From Solanum dulcamara (taxonomy: Eukaryota > Streptophyta > Magnoliopsida > Solanales > Solanaceae): 64,000 nt of DNA. The position numbers and the translations under genes were made by a program. Positions 47,647 through 59,751 of the stretch are shown one piece after another (position 1 is the first letter of the stretch; each line of letters starts with the position of its first letter). The stretch is taken from the NCBI RefSeq assembly GCF_947179165.1, contig NC_077242.1:45153097-45217096 (forward strand), read 5' to 3'. Below the pieces are notes generated by a model. That model ran no database searches, was not told the origin of the DNA, and saw only the letters and a list, made by a program, of their open reading frames with translations.

Positions 47647-50600
47647 TGTCACGACCCAACCCCATAGGCCGCGACTGGGGTCCGACCAGGACCCCCATAT
47701 ACATATAAATCAGTTATGGTCAAACCGAGTTATAGAAATGCAACGCATATACATCAAGTGTAGTCAAAACGGACTACAACAACACAATACGTACATGAGA
47801 GCCCCCCCATGGGTCATAACATTTCATATAACTGTAGCCTCTTTCATTCATATCTGGACATAAAAGGGCATGCAAGCCGATAAGGCTGCCATAGCATAAC
47901 AACACGTGTCATATATCATATAGACCCAGCTGAACAAAACTAACATATATAACCCACAAATAGATGTCTGCAGACCTCTAAAAAGAATAATGATAACATA
48001 TGGCAGGACAGGGCCCCCGCCGTACCCCTGAATAAATAAAACGATGATACACATCAGTGGCTAGTGCCCAAAACTAGGCTCCGATACAATGGAGCCTCTT
48101 CCAGCTGAGCTAAGCGGGATCCTAAGCTGTCAGACTCCCAAAACCCGTACCTGTACCTGCGGGCATGAAATGCAGCCCCCCGAAGAAAGGGGGGTCAGTA
48201 CGACATATGTACTGAGTATGTAAGTATAACATAATACAACTGGAGGCATATCTGAAAAAGAGAAGCAGGGGATAATATATCAAATCCGAAACCTGTACCT
48301 ATACTCTGTGAATCAGGAAAGCATGCATGCTCAAGTCATACCATATAGCCGGCCCTTTCAGGGGTTTGGTGAATCATATCTATAGGACCATCATATGTTC
48401 GGTTCCATCTCAACCTTATTACATCACATCCTCATATATTTATACATGTATCCTGGCCCTCTATTGAGGGACTCAGTGAATAATGCAGTGAACTATGCAC
48501 GAGAAAATATCCTGGCCCGGGACTCAGGGAAAGAAGGGTTACAATATACACGAGTAAAGTAGTGAGTAACTATATGCAATTTAAATCATTATTAGAGACT
48601 TGACCGTATAAGAAGATTAAAATTTTGTCGGAGGATTCGAGTAGTAGTGTAATCATCTCGAGTGACCTCTAAATCCCATTATGGGTAATATCAATTATAA
48701 TCTCGGGGCTCCTAGACATGTACTAAAGTAAAGCCAAATCGCTTATGGAACTAGAAACATTTGTTAACATATAGTCTGTAAGACTTGGAGCCTGTACATT
48801 TATTATCTCTAGCATAGAGAAGTTTTTAGGGAAATAGTTCAATTATTATAAAAGTCCGATATTCAGACGTAAATAAAAGATGCTAAGAATGGAGTTACCC
48901 CAGAACTCATATCATGTTTAACCTACAGCTAAGACATGTCAGAAGAAGAAAGAGAATAAACTATATATAGTCTGTACTTTCCTTTATGTGGATATTTTGT
49001 ACCCATCCCATTCTAGGTCTCGGTGAACAATCATGGAATCATAACCTCATTTTCATGCCAAGTACATATCAAGAGAAAGGAGAGATAACTTTTCATAAAC
49101 TACTCTTTAACACTTAGAAGCCTTAACAGGCAATACTCAATCTTTATAGGGGTTCCATTATCAAACAGTGGATGGGGATTAGGAGGCATACTTGGAGTTT
49201 TGGGAATGGAATTATTCCCACATTTCATCCACAAACCACCTAAGGCTATGACATGCCAACAGGAAAGAAAGATAGCTTTACGCACTATGTCAACAACATG
49301 CCAAGAGAAAGCTTCACATACCTTGTCTGAGTTATTCCTTATCCTATTCGCCTCGTCATCCTTTGAACCTATCCAATATAGAATTAATATGAATATCAAC
49401 CCTTCTTAACTTTCCAGAATCTTAGGTTACAACTTAGTATTAATGGAATCTATTTCCGTAGTCGTTTCCTCGACTAATTCTTTAGTTTTTTAAGGCGTTA
49501 ACGAAAATTGGGCAGTACCTCCCCTATACTGTGCCCTATCCAAATTTCCAATTAGGTCCCTAATACCTAAATCCAACCAAAAACAACAACCTACGGCAAT
49601 ACACACCAACAATATGCAATATAAACTCCAAATGATTCATTCAAAAAGATGATATCAAATAGGGCGTCTAGTCTTTATTCTATAACCCCTTTCATTATAC
49701 GAAACGAGGGGTCGTGTGGCTGCAACCATCAGCATCCACACCCCTTTTAAAATGCATTTAGGCCCTGCAACAATACATTACACCCCTGCAGCAACAAGTC
49801 ACTCAAAACTATCAAAACGAGAATTCTGGATAGCTTACTATTTTACCTTGTCGCTTCATTTCGAAGGGGTAATGGAGGAAAACAGGATTTATGTCCTTAA
49901 TGAAAGTTATAGACATGCGTCTTAGGGTCGCATAAAATTTCGAATCACCCCTATATCAATTCTATACAAAATGATATGCCCAAAACACCAACAGCAGTCC
50001 GTGTAAGATTTCCAAAACCAAAAATCTGGGTAGTACCTCCTCTACACTTCATCACCCTTTTTCTAGAATATAAAAGCAAAACTGGATTTTAAAGTCTAAA
50101 TGAAAGTTATATAAATATTAAATACCTTACTAAAACATATTGAATCACCCAAAACAAAAATATACACAAGAAGTTATACCAATATTACTAACAACTGTCC
50201 CCTCCAAAAACAGGTTTGTTAACTAGTTCTTAACATTTTCTCTCTTTGTTCTTTCAACTTTCTCTTATTCTTTCCAAGTGTAAAGCTGAATAATTAAGTC
50301 CATAGGCATCATAATATACATATATACATCCCCACGTGATTAAGGAACACCGTAGGTAAGTAATTCATGGAGAGAAACTTGGAAACTTACCTTAACTTCT
50401 CCAAAACGTGGCTGCCTTTCTCCTTTCTCTTCTTCACGTTTTTCTTCTAAGTTCTTGGCTGATTTTTGGATATGTAATGAAGTACTTAGTCATAATACAT
50501 ACATATATAGGTTGTCTTAGGAGGTGACACATGTCATCCTCTAAGGGTGACACGTGTCCAACCCTTATTGGACCACCTAACTATGCAACCACTTAGGGGT

Positions 50601-51037
50601 TGCCACGTGGTAGTGGGGTCCACCCCCACCCCCAAGCAGGCAGGTGGGTCACCTCCTTGCTTGAGGTGCTTTCATGTGTTACTCTCTTATTGGCTTCCTC
50701 ATTTCATCTTGTTCCCTTCCCCGTGGGTTCGTAATCTCATCCTATTTTAAGAGCCTACGTAATCCATGCTATGCAAGCTTAGTATGTCCTTAAGTAGCTT
50801 AAGTGTATACGACTTCTAAATTAGTAGCTTATGTAGGTAAATCAAGTCCTACGACTCATTTCTTGGCCTCCAATTCCTTCCGGATTCTTATGACTCTATT
50901 TCCAAACTTCTCTACATAGGGTATCATATTCTCCCCTCCTTAGAGTCGTTTGATAGTGTCGTAGCGTATCCGGCTCACATGATAATGTCTAAGGAACATA
51001 TGAAACATTCCGAGTTTTAAAAGTATGGGGTGTAACA
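47647..51037 (-). repeat. 3' LTR of the complete type B element
   Basis: It runs from TGTCACGACCCAACCCC to GGGGTGTAACA and is followed by the inverted PPT. It contains G-boxes near 50526-50556 and an inverted TATA (ATATATAGG, about 50512). It has GC-rich spacer units but no amplified 35-bp array. Confidence 0.9.
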
Positions 51038-51075
51038 TCCTTCCCCCTTTAGAACATTCATCCCCGAATGTTAAA
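51038..51075 (-). promoter_or_regulatory. polypurine tract and adjacent hairpin
   Basis: TCCTTCCCCCTTTAGA is the inverted PPT abutting the LTR. GAACATTC-ATCCCC-GAATGTT next to it is the 7-bp stem hairpin seen at 18113. Confidence 0.8.
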
Positions 51076-51239
51076 CAAATCTTTCCTTAGCACCTTATAC
51101 AAATTGTAGGGAGATTCTTTACTGTTGCCGTAACACATTCTTCTATATAAGTACTTAATATACGAGTTTCGGGAATTGGGGTTACCTGTAGATATCGGAA
51201 ATAGGTATGAATACTTGTGTTTCCTGCTCTCTTTAATTT

Positions 51240-52015
51240 CTCAGATTATCCCCTTTTCTGATTTGGTTTCACCACAGTATCTTGACGGAAGGCACATCTT
51301 TAGTCTACAATCTTCTGGTTTGCCAATCTAAGATGGCGATAGGTTGTTCCTCGCAGGATTCTTTTTCCTAGACATCATCTATAGAACATACCCTGGGTGG
51401 TTCGTCAGTACCCTTGCGAAGCATCCCTATCTGATGGACTGGGCATATAGTTTCCAAATGAGGTAGTAAGCTCAACTTACCAGCCACGTTGCCCACCTTA
51501 CGAGTAACTTGATACAGTCTAACATATTCCGAGTTAAGTTTCCTTTGCTAGGTGACCCTGTTATGAACATCTAATCATCAATTTGAACATTGTATGTTGA
51601 TGTTGATTATCTGTATATCATTCCTGCCGACTTTGGGCTTTTAGTCAATAGCTTGCTTAATCATGTCGGGGCCTTTTTAGCTTAGTCTTTCTAACATCTA
51701 CCCATCCAATAGGGGACTTACACATCTTACTCTACCAGTCTTGTACAGAGTCATTAGGATACCATAGTGGTAGCCATTATGGTAGGCAACTCGGTAGGTG
51801 ATAGATAATCATCCCAAATATCTTCGAAGTTAATAACACCATCTCATGACATATCTTCTAGCGTTAAGTGGTACACTTTAGCCTGTTCATCAGGTTTGAG
51901 GGTAAAGTAATGTACGAAGACTTATTTGTCTTCCCAGTTTCTTTGCATCTCTCGATAGTTAATTGCAACTTGGGCTCCCTTGCCTAGGACAATAGCTGTG
52001 GGGACTCCGTAGGGT
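51240..52015 (-). pseudogene. decayed integrase in the complete type B element
   Basis: It is colinear on the minus strand with 11720-12475. The LPPHLE-type GPY/F segment is at about 51430-51480, the AYHNGYHYG counterpart of AYNNSYH at about 51765-51795, and the GVPTAIVLGKG counterpart of GVP-x-SIISDRG at about 51970-52000. The same catalytic losses occur as in the plus-strand copy, so the decay predates the split between the two copies. Confidence 0.65.
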
Positions 52016-52513
52016 CCTACCACCCTCTTACCCTACAATTTTACACCTTCTCGGCTAAGTAAGTAGCCTTTAATCGAAGGAGCAGGGGCTAATATCGTGA
52101 ATCCATGGGTAACATTCCCTTCAGAATTATCTGTCGATGGAGTGCGAAGTGAGTCTTGTAGCCCAGTTCATATTGTGGAATTTTTGACCCTGGGGTATTA
52201 CCTCCTGTCGTCCGTAAATTACATCAGTTGGTACCCTTACCCTTTGGGTTTTGCTTTTTCACCCTCAGAGTTGGCTGCCGAGTGGTATCGAAATTACCTC
52301 GCCCATTGGCCTATATATCCCTTCAGTGATTTGCCTGTTATTAATAGGTACTATGTTGAAGAACTGTGGCATTCGAGTATGTCGTTAGTTAGCAATCAGC
52401 TAATCCTTCTCGTTTTGCTTAAGCCCTTGTTACAATTGCCTTAACGTATCTCATAATACTCTGGGTACATAATCTCATATCGTTTACTCGTCGCTAGTTC
52501 AGATTCTCCCATC

Positions 52514-52633
52514 TCGCGCGATCACACCAACACTAACGCATTAAGTTCCATCAGAATTTCGAAGTTAAGCGTGCTGGGGCGAGAGTAATATTGGGATGGG
52601 TGACCTCCCTGGGAAGTCTTCATGTCGCATTTC
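52514..52633 (+). repeat. 5S rRNA-derived domain, full length (antisense to host)
   Basis: All parts of plant 5S rRNA are present in order: GCGATCACACCAACACTAAC, CCATCAGAATTTCGAAGTTA, box A AAGTTAAGCGTGCTGGGGC, GAGAGTAATATTGGGATGGG, box C TGACCTCCCTGGGAAGTC, and the 3' end CATGTCGCATTTC. The 5' GGGT and 3' CCC pairing ends have decayed. It is the most complete copy in the window, together with 11102-11221. It is sense on the plus strand while the element is on the minus strand. Confidence 0.9.
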
Positions 52634-53292
52634 ATTGCAATCCTTGCAATAATGTGTGGGGCACTCAACTTAGCCCAAGATTTACCTTAGCGTCATCTCG
52701 CTAGTCTTTATGTTTTGCCCTGTCTTTTCGTTTGTTATCTTGCATCCAGTGTCGGCGTAGACCTTTAGCTCCACTATCCTCCATTCACTTTGTGTTCTCC
52801 TTATTTACTACCACAGGAGGCTTTCTATTCCTTTTCCTTTAGTTATTTATCTATCGCAACATCATTTGCGACTAACTCTATGACCAACGTTTTGGCTTTT
52901 GGTCTAGCATGCTGTCATTCTCCTTCGTAGTGTCTTTTGAAATATTTGATATCCTTTCATTGGAATATTCTTCTGTTTTATACGCAGCTGCCTTCTAGGT
53001 TTATGTTGTTCAGGATTTTGTCACAACCTTTTTAACACTGCTTTACATAGCATTCTGGCTTCCATCCAATTATTGGTGGCCTTACGGACCTTTTTAACTT
53101 GGTTTGGCAAGATATCTTATTGAAGTTTAGACACCCATCTCAAATATATTCCCATATTGATTGCCTTCACCTTACTTTTGCCATTTTCTCATTAACTTCC
53201 CCCCTTTAGAGGGTACTCATACTTTCCGCTGTTTGTACTTGTAGTCGTTCCAATTTCCATTAGGCAGTGCTAGCATTCTGACGACAACTATT

Positions 53293-53505
53293 CTAGGCTT
53301 TCTCGAAGTAGTGGTTTTGTCCCAACCTATATCCTTTTCTTCTTGGGGCGAATAGAAGTTGCGTCATTTGTTCCTTAAGTTTTCCATTCTCGTCCCTTAA
53401 GGGTTCCACTATTTTTGGGGCGATGTTGTGTACACGCATCATTTTTTTGTATCGTAAGCCCCATGCTCTTACTGTGTTCTCAACGCAGGCCTTTAACTTA
53501 GCCAA
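53293..53505 (-). pseudogene. open-frame remnant, copy of 10224-10442
   Basis: Same 70-codon frame as at 10230, with 8 amino-acid changes and no shared ATG start. It includes VEPLRDENGKLKEQM. I do not recognise the family. The density of replacement changes argues against current protein function. Confidence 0.35.
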
Positions 53506-54658
53506 TGCGTACTATGTACGTCTGACTAGTGGTTCCACTTTATCCTTGCATACTCGTATCATACGGTTCAATTCATACTTACATATCCCCCTTTTAATTC
53601 GTATTCACATTCAGTTCCTGACATCTCTTTGTGGTGCTTCTGTTCGAAGCTCTTTCCCCAATTAGTCGGAGGAGAACTATAAACGGTTATCATAAATCAT
53701 TTCCCAATCATTGTTGGAAGAAATCAAAACCTCTTAAACATCACAGTACTTCTTTTAGTACTTAACCTACCTGGTCTCCTTTTGAGTTTATCCTCGAGTT
53801 ATGAACAACTCATCTAATTTACAATTAGGAGTTGAGGGCTTGGTATTTTTTTCAAAAGAGTGAAACTTATTCGCGGGACATCTTATCCTTCATTCTGAGC
53901 CCTTTGTTTATATTCCTACAATACAAATACGACTGGAGATACCATAATCTGAACTTTACTACTTAATTAAGCTTTTGTTCCTTCGAAATAAAATTCTTCA
54001 AGTAAAAAGGGTGCCCCTTGTCAGCGACCTGAAGGATACCTCTTACAGCTTTAGTTAAAAACAGTAGGGGTATTTGGTATCAATTTCTCAGACATTTCAA
54101 AAATCTATGCTTCATTTCCTTTTCCTTGTTCTGGGAAAATTTCGGTAGAGTTTCCTGTATATTTCTTACTTATCCTGAACCTGCACACAGAAAATACCAA
54201 CAATGCCTTACAGGGCCAACATATATATATACATATCATATCGCAGCTACACAGGGATTTCAACGTCAATAATAATATAAAAATACTGGACTTACCTCAT
54301 ATGTCCCACTTCAAACTGCATCTGTTGCACTTTCTGTCTGCTTTTCTTTCAGGTTTCAACTTTATATTGTAATACCTTGCCCGACGGATATCTTCTGTGG
54401 CTTTACTTCACTTACCTGCATGCTTCGTAATTTTCCATGTCATCAATTACTTTCTTCTATAGGTGTCGTCCTTCTGTTAAGATCCAAGGCTAGTATAAGG
54501 AATTTTTCCTATGACTCAGATCTAAAGCACGATCTCAGATGTAGAAGAAAGGTAACATCCTAAATGTCCTATAGCTTTCTGTTTATAGATATGGCGCGCA
54601 ACACATCGATAACCAAAACTCTATTAGACACGATCTGCAGATAATCCAAGGACGAACT

Positions 54659-54670
54659 GCTCTGATACCA
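54659..54670 (-). promoter_or_regulatory. primer-binding site, tRNA-iMet
   Basis: GCTCTGATACCA, perfect inverse of TGGTATCAGAGC, 4 nt (CTTC) from the 5' LTR edge at 54675. Confidence 0.93.
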
Positions 54671-54674
54671 CTTC

Positions 54675-57600
54675 TGTCACAACCCAATCCCGTAGGCCGT
54701 GACTGGGGTCCGACCGGGACCCCCATATACATATCAATCAGTTGTGGTCAAACCGAGTTATAGAAATGCAATGCATATACATCAAGTGTAGTCAAACCAG
54801 ACTACAACAACACAATACGTACATGAGACCCCCCCCCCATGGGTCATAATATTTCATTTAACTATAGCCTCTTTCATTCGTATCTTGACATGAAAGGGCA
54901 TGCAAGCCGATAAGGCTGCCATAGCATAACAACACGTGTCATATATCATATAGACCTAGCTGAACAACACAAAGATATATAACCCATAAATACATGTCTG
55001 CAGACCTCTAAACAGAATAATGATAACATATGGTAGGACAGGGCCCCCGCCGTACCCCTGAATAAATAAAACGATGATACACATCAGTGGCTAGTGCCCA
55101 AAACTAGGCTCCGATACAATGGAGCCTCTTCCAGTTGAGCTAAGCGGGATCCTAAGCTGTCAGACTCCCAAAACCCGTACCTGTACCGGCGGGCATGAAA
55201 TGCAGCCCCCCGAAGAAATGGGGGTCAGTACGACATATGTACGGAGTATGTAAGTATAACATAATACAACTGGAGGCATATCTGAAAAAGAGAAGCAGGG
55301 GATAATATATCAAATCCGAAACTTGTACCTGTACTCTGTGAATCAGGAAAGCATGCATGCTCGAGTCATACCATATAGCCGACCCTTTCAGGAGTCTGGT
55401 GAATCATATCTATAGGACCATCATAGGTCCGGTTCCATCTCAACCTTATTACATCACATCCTCATATATCTATACATGTATCCTGGCCCTCTATTGAGGG
55501 ACTCAGTGAATAATGCAGTGAACTGTGCACGAGAACATATCCTGGACCGGGACTCAGGGAAAGAAGGGTGACAATATACACGAGTAAAGTAGTGAGTAAC
55601 TATATGCAATTTAAATCATTATTAGAGACTTGACCGTATAAAAAGATTAAAATTTTGTCGGAGGACTCGAGTAGTAGTGTAGTCATCTCGAATGACCTCT
55701 AAATGCCATTATGGGCAATATCAATTATAATCTCGGGGCTCCTATACATGTACTAATGTAAAGCCAAATCGCTTATGGAACCAGAAACATTTGTTAACAT
55801 ATAGTTTGTAAGACTTGGAGCCTGTACATTTATTATCTCTAGCATAGAGAAGTTTTCAGGGAAATAGTTCAATTATTATAAAAGTCCAATATTCAGACGT
55901 AAATAAAATATGCAAAGAATGGAGTTACCCCGGAACTCATATCATGTTTAACCTACAGCTAAGACATGCCGGAAGAAGAAAGAGAATAAACTATATATAG
56001 TCTGTACTTTCCTTTATGTGGATATTTCGTACCCATCCCATTCTAGGTCTCGGTGAACAATCATGGCATCATAACCTCATTTTCATGCCAAGTACATATC
56101 AAGAGAAAGGAGAGATAGCTTTTCATAAACTACTCTTTAACACGTAGAAGCCTTAAAGGCAATACTCAATCTTTATATGGGTTCCATTATCAAACAGTAG
56201 ATGGGGATTACGAGGCATACTTGGAGTTATAGGAATGGAATTATTGCCACATTTCATCCACAAACCACCTAAGGCTATGACATGCCAACAGGAAAGAAAG
56301 ATAGCTTGATGCACTATGTCAACAACATGCCAAGAGAAAGCTTCACATACCTTGTCTGAGTTATTCCTTATCCTGTTCACCTCGTCGTCCTTTGAACCTA
56401 TCTAACATAGAAGTAATATGAATATCAACCCTTCTTAACTTTCCAGCATCTTAGGTTACACCTTAGTATTAATGGAATCTATTTCCGTAGTTGTTTCCTC
56501 GACTAATTCTTTAGTTTGTTAAGGCGTTAATGAAAATTGGGCAGCACCTCCCCTATAATATACCCTATCCAAATTTCCAATTATGTCCCTAATACCTACA
56601 ACCAACCAACAACAACAACCTGCGGCAATACACACCAACAATATGCAATATAAACTCTAAATGATTCATTCAAAAAGATGATATCAAATAGGGCGTCTAG
56701 TCTTTATTCTATAACCCCTTTCATTATACGAAACGAGGGGTCGTGTGGCTGCAACCATCAGCATCCACACCCCTTTTAAAATGCATTTAGGCCCTGCAAC
56801 AATACATTACACCCCTGCAGCAACAAGTCACTCAAAACTATCAAAACGAGAATTCTGGATAGCTTACTATTTTACCTTGTCGCTTCATTTCGAAGGGGTA
56901 ATGGAGGAAAACAGGATTTATGTCCTTAATGAAAGTTATAGACATGCGTCTTAGGGTCGCATAAAATTTCGAATCACCCCTATATCAATTCTATACAAAA
57001 TGATATGCCCAAAACACCAACAGCAGTCCGTGTAAGATTTCCAAAACCAAAAATCTGGGCAGTACCTCCTCTACACTGCATCACCCTTTTTCGAGAAGAT
57101 AAAAGAAAATCTGGATTTTAAAGTCTACATAAAGTTATATAAATATTAAATACCTTTCCAAAACATATTTAATCACCCGAAACAAAGCTATACACAAGAA
57201 GTTATACCAATATTACTAACAACTATCCCCTCCAAAAATGGGTTTGTTAACTAGTTCTTAACGTTTTCTCTCTTTGTTGTTTCAAGTTTCTCTTATTCTT
57301 TCCAAGTGTAAAGCTGAAGAATTAAGTCCATAGACATCATAATATACATATATACATCCCCAAATGATTAAGGAACACTGTAGGTAAGTAATTCATGGAG
57401 AGAAACTTGGAAACTTACCTTAACTTCTCCAAAACGTGGCTGCCTTTCTCCTTTCTCTTCTTCATGTTTTTCTTCTAAGTTCTTGGCTGATTTTTGGATA
57501 TGTAATGAAGTACTTAGTCATAATACATACATATATAGGTTGTCTTAGGAGGTCACACGTGTCATCCTCTAAGGGTGACACGTGTCCAACTCTTATTGGA

Positions 57601-58066
57601 CCACCTAACCATGCAACCACTTAGGGGCTGCCATGTGGCAGTGGGGTCCACCCCCCACCCCCAATCAGGCAGGTGGGTCACCTCCTTGCTTGAGGTGCTG
57701 CCACGTATCACTCTCTTATTGTCTTCCTCATTTCATCTTGTTCCCTTCCCCGTGGGTTCGTAATCTCGTCCTATTTTAAGAGCCTACGTAATCCATGCTA
57801 TGCAAGCTTAGTATGTCCTTAAGTAGATCACGTGTATACGACTTCTAAATTAGTAGCTTACGTAGGTAAATCAAGTCCTACGACTCATTTCTTGGCCTCC
57901 AATTTCTTCCGGATTCTTATAACTCTATTTCCAACCTTCTCTACACAGGATATCATATTCTCCCCTCCTTAGAGTCGTTTGATAGTGTCGTAGCGTATCC
58001 GGCTCACATGATAATGTCTAAGGAACTTATGAAACATTTCGAGTTTTAAAAGCGTGGGGTGTAACA
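54675..58066 (-). repeat. 5' LTR of the complete type B element
   Basis: It runs from TGTCACAACCCAATCCCG to GTGGGGTGTAACA, 3392 bp. It is adjacent to the PBS on the left and to target site GGTAT on the right. Confidence 0.9.
57530..57590 (-). promoter_or_regulatory. predicted LTR promoter of the complete type B element
   Basis: Inverted G-boxes CACACGTGTC (57554-57563) and GACACGTGTC (57577-57586) lie upstream, on the minus strand, of CTATATAT (57531-57537). This places the start near 57500 and gives U3 of about 0.55 kb, matching 5195-5260. Confidence 0.55.
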
Positions 58067-58071
58067 GGTAT
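58067..58071. other. target-site duplication, right copy (GGTAT)
   Basis: It matches 47642-47646 exactly and restores the chromovirus sequence across the insertion. Confidence 0.85.
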
Positions 58072-59499
58072 GACCTTTGGTAGGAGTTAATATAAATGAC
58101 GATATAGAGATGCTAAGGTAGACATCAAAATCCCTAAGTGTTTTTGACTTTAAGGGATACATAAAGTGGTTAGAATGGTATGCTTGAATGTGTGGTTGTA
58201 GATATGTGAGTGATTATAATAGGATATTGATGACTTCTTGTTAAAATTTTAAGAGAGTTGATATTAAATGAGACCCATAATTCCCAATACTCGATTTATT
58301 CGAGTTCCACCAAGATGTATCGTGATTTGAGAGAAGTGTATTATGGAATGGTATGAAGAAGGACATTGTAGAGTTTGTAGATACGTGTCCAAATTGCCAA
58401 CAAGTTAAAGTTGAGCATCAAAGACTGGGAGATCTAGCCCAAGATATTGAAATTCCTACATGGAAATGGGAAGATGTAAATATGGATTTTATAACGGGTT
58501 TGCCTCGTACTAAGAAGCAACATGATTCCATTTGGGTTGTTGTAGATCGGATGAAAAATTTGGCTCATTGTTTACCGGTTAATACTTCCTATGGTGCCGA
58601 AAATTATGCTAAGTTGTACGTACGTGAGTTGGTAAGACTTCATGGTGTTCCCTTGTACATTATATCGGATCGAGGTAAAAAATTCACTTTGAACTTTTGG
58701 AGTTCATTTCAAAAGGGTCTCGTTACAAAGGTTAAGGTAAGTGCCGCTTTCCACCCTCAAATCAACGGTCAAGCTGAAAGAATGATCCAAACTTTAGAGG
58801 ATATGCTACGGGAGTGTGTCATTGATTTTAAAGGAACTTTGGATGAACATTTGTCATTGATTAAATTTGCCTATAATAATAGTTACCACTCTAGCATCCA
58901 AATGGCTTCTTTTGAAGCATTATATGGGAGGAGATGTAGATCCCCGGTGGGATGGTTTGAAGTTGGTGAGATAGCCTTGATTGGTCCAGATTTGGTTATT
59001 GATGCTATGGAGAAGGTAAGAATCATAAGGGAGAGGTTGAAGATGGCTCAAAGTCATCAAAAGTACTATTCCAATGTTAGGTCTATTTGAAGGTTTCACC
59101 CATGAAGGGTGTAATGCATTTTGGCAAGAAAGGGAAATCGAGTCCTAGATACGTTGTACCTTACAAGGTATTGAGATGTGTTGGCAAAGTGGCTTATGAG
59201 TTAGATTTGTCATTTGAGTTAGCTATGATTCACCCGGTGTTTCATATGTCTATGTTGAGAAAGTTTGTGGGTGATCCAAACTCCATTGTGCCATTGAAAG
59301 ATTTAAGTGTTGAGGAAAATTTGACTTATGAAGAAGTTTCGGTGGAAATCTTAGACCGCCAAGTTAAGAAGTTAAGAAACAAAGAAGTTGTGTCTGTCAA
59401 AGTGTTATGGAGGAATCAACAAGTAGAAAGTGCTACTTGAAAGGCGGAGGAGGATATGATGAAATGATACCCATACCTCTTTCCCTCTATTCAAGCCTA
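58072..59499 (+). pseudogene. chromovirus 1 pol: integrase, GPY/F and chromodomain
   Basis: A 245-codon open frame (58353-59090) carries the C-terminal half of the zinc finger (CPNC) and the full catalytic core. D45 (MDFITGLP), D106 (IISDRG) and E142 (NGQAERM) give DD35E spacing, all present. Upstream, TKMYRDLREVY is out of frame by a small deletion before NGMKKDI. After YYSNVRSI a stop replaces the usual linker; GPY/F follows at 59087-59440 (GKSSPRYVVPYKVL, KVAYELDL, HPVFHMSMLRKF) and then the chromodomain-like ILDRQVKKLRNKEVVSVKVL. Two stops (59437 and about 59464) replace residues of the family's ATWEAEEDM…RYPHLF. It belongs to a Tekay/Del-like chromovirus, named from motif recall. Confidence 0.88.
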
Positions 59500-59751
59500 A
59501 AGTAGTAAGTTATTCTTATTCAAGCTTGTTGAACTATTACATATTCAGTTCATCCTATGTCATTCATATGCATGCATGTTCATAAAAAAGTTGATTTCAA
59601 AGTTATGATTTTATGTTAAGTTGAAGTTTACATGTTCTATGCATTTTCAAAGTGTCCTCATGTACATGTGGGGTTGATAGTCCTCTTTTCCATTTCCTTC
59701 CTATATTAGTTGAAACTCATTCGAGGATGAATGTTCCCAAGGGAGAGATAT
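59500..59751 (+). other. chromovirus 1 3' untranslated region and PPT
   Basis: Non-coding sequence after pol, ending with a weaker copy of the hairpin (CATTC-GAGGAT-GAATG, about 59718-59733) and the purine tract AAGGGAGAGATA next to the LTR start at 59752. Confidence 0.7.

Larger units (their letters stand above)
51038..54674 (-). mobile_element. internal region of the complete type B element
   Basis: Reading on the minus strand from the PBS: leader, uncharacterised segment with the open frame 53293-53505, internal PPT-like motif (53196-53210), antisense 5S domain (52514-52633), dead integrase (51240-52015), hairpin and PPT (51038-51075). A plus-strand frame of 115 codons at 52097-52444 is a shadow of non-coding sequence; it also exists, shorter, at 11416-11637 on the opposite strand. 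Confidence 0.85.
47647..58066 (-). mobile_element. complete type B LARD-like retrotransposon, 10,420 bp
   Basis: Two LTRs of 3391 bp (47647-51037) and 3392 bp (54675-58066) flank a 3637-bp internal region, with a PBS, a PPT and a 5-bp target duplication, all in minus orientation. In the first ~135 bp of the two LTRs I count 10 differences, 8 of them transitions, so the insertion is not recent. Later LTR stretches look closer. The internal region encodes no intact protein, carries an antisense 5S-derived domain, and retains dead integrase. It interrupts chromovirus 1. This is the reference copy for the family. Confidence 0.9.

Noticed and set aside
49716..49925. 69-codon frame duplicated exactly at 56745-56954
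   Set aside because: The identity only reflects the two LTRs of the same element. LTR R-U5 is not expected to code and no domain is visible.
52097..52444. 115-codon open frame with WVTFPSELSVDGVRSE (short version at 11416-11637)
   Set aside because: It runs opposite to the element, overlaps the region between the 5S domain and integrase, and has no recognisable family. In the other copy it is cut by a stop.
52514..52633. A functional 5S rRNA gene
   Set aside because: Terminal pairing bases are decayed, no T-run terminator or spacer follows, and the copy is embedded in a retrotransposon with homologous copies at the same internal position.
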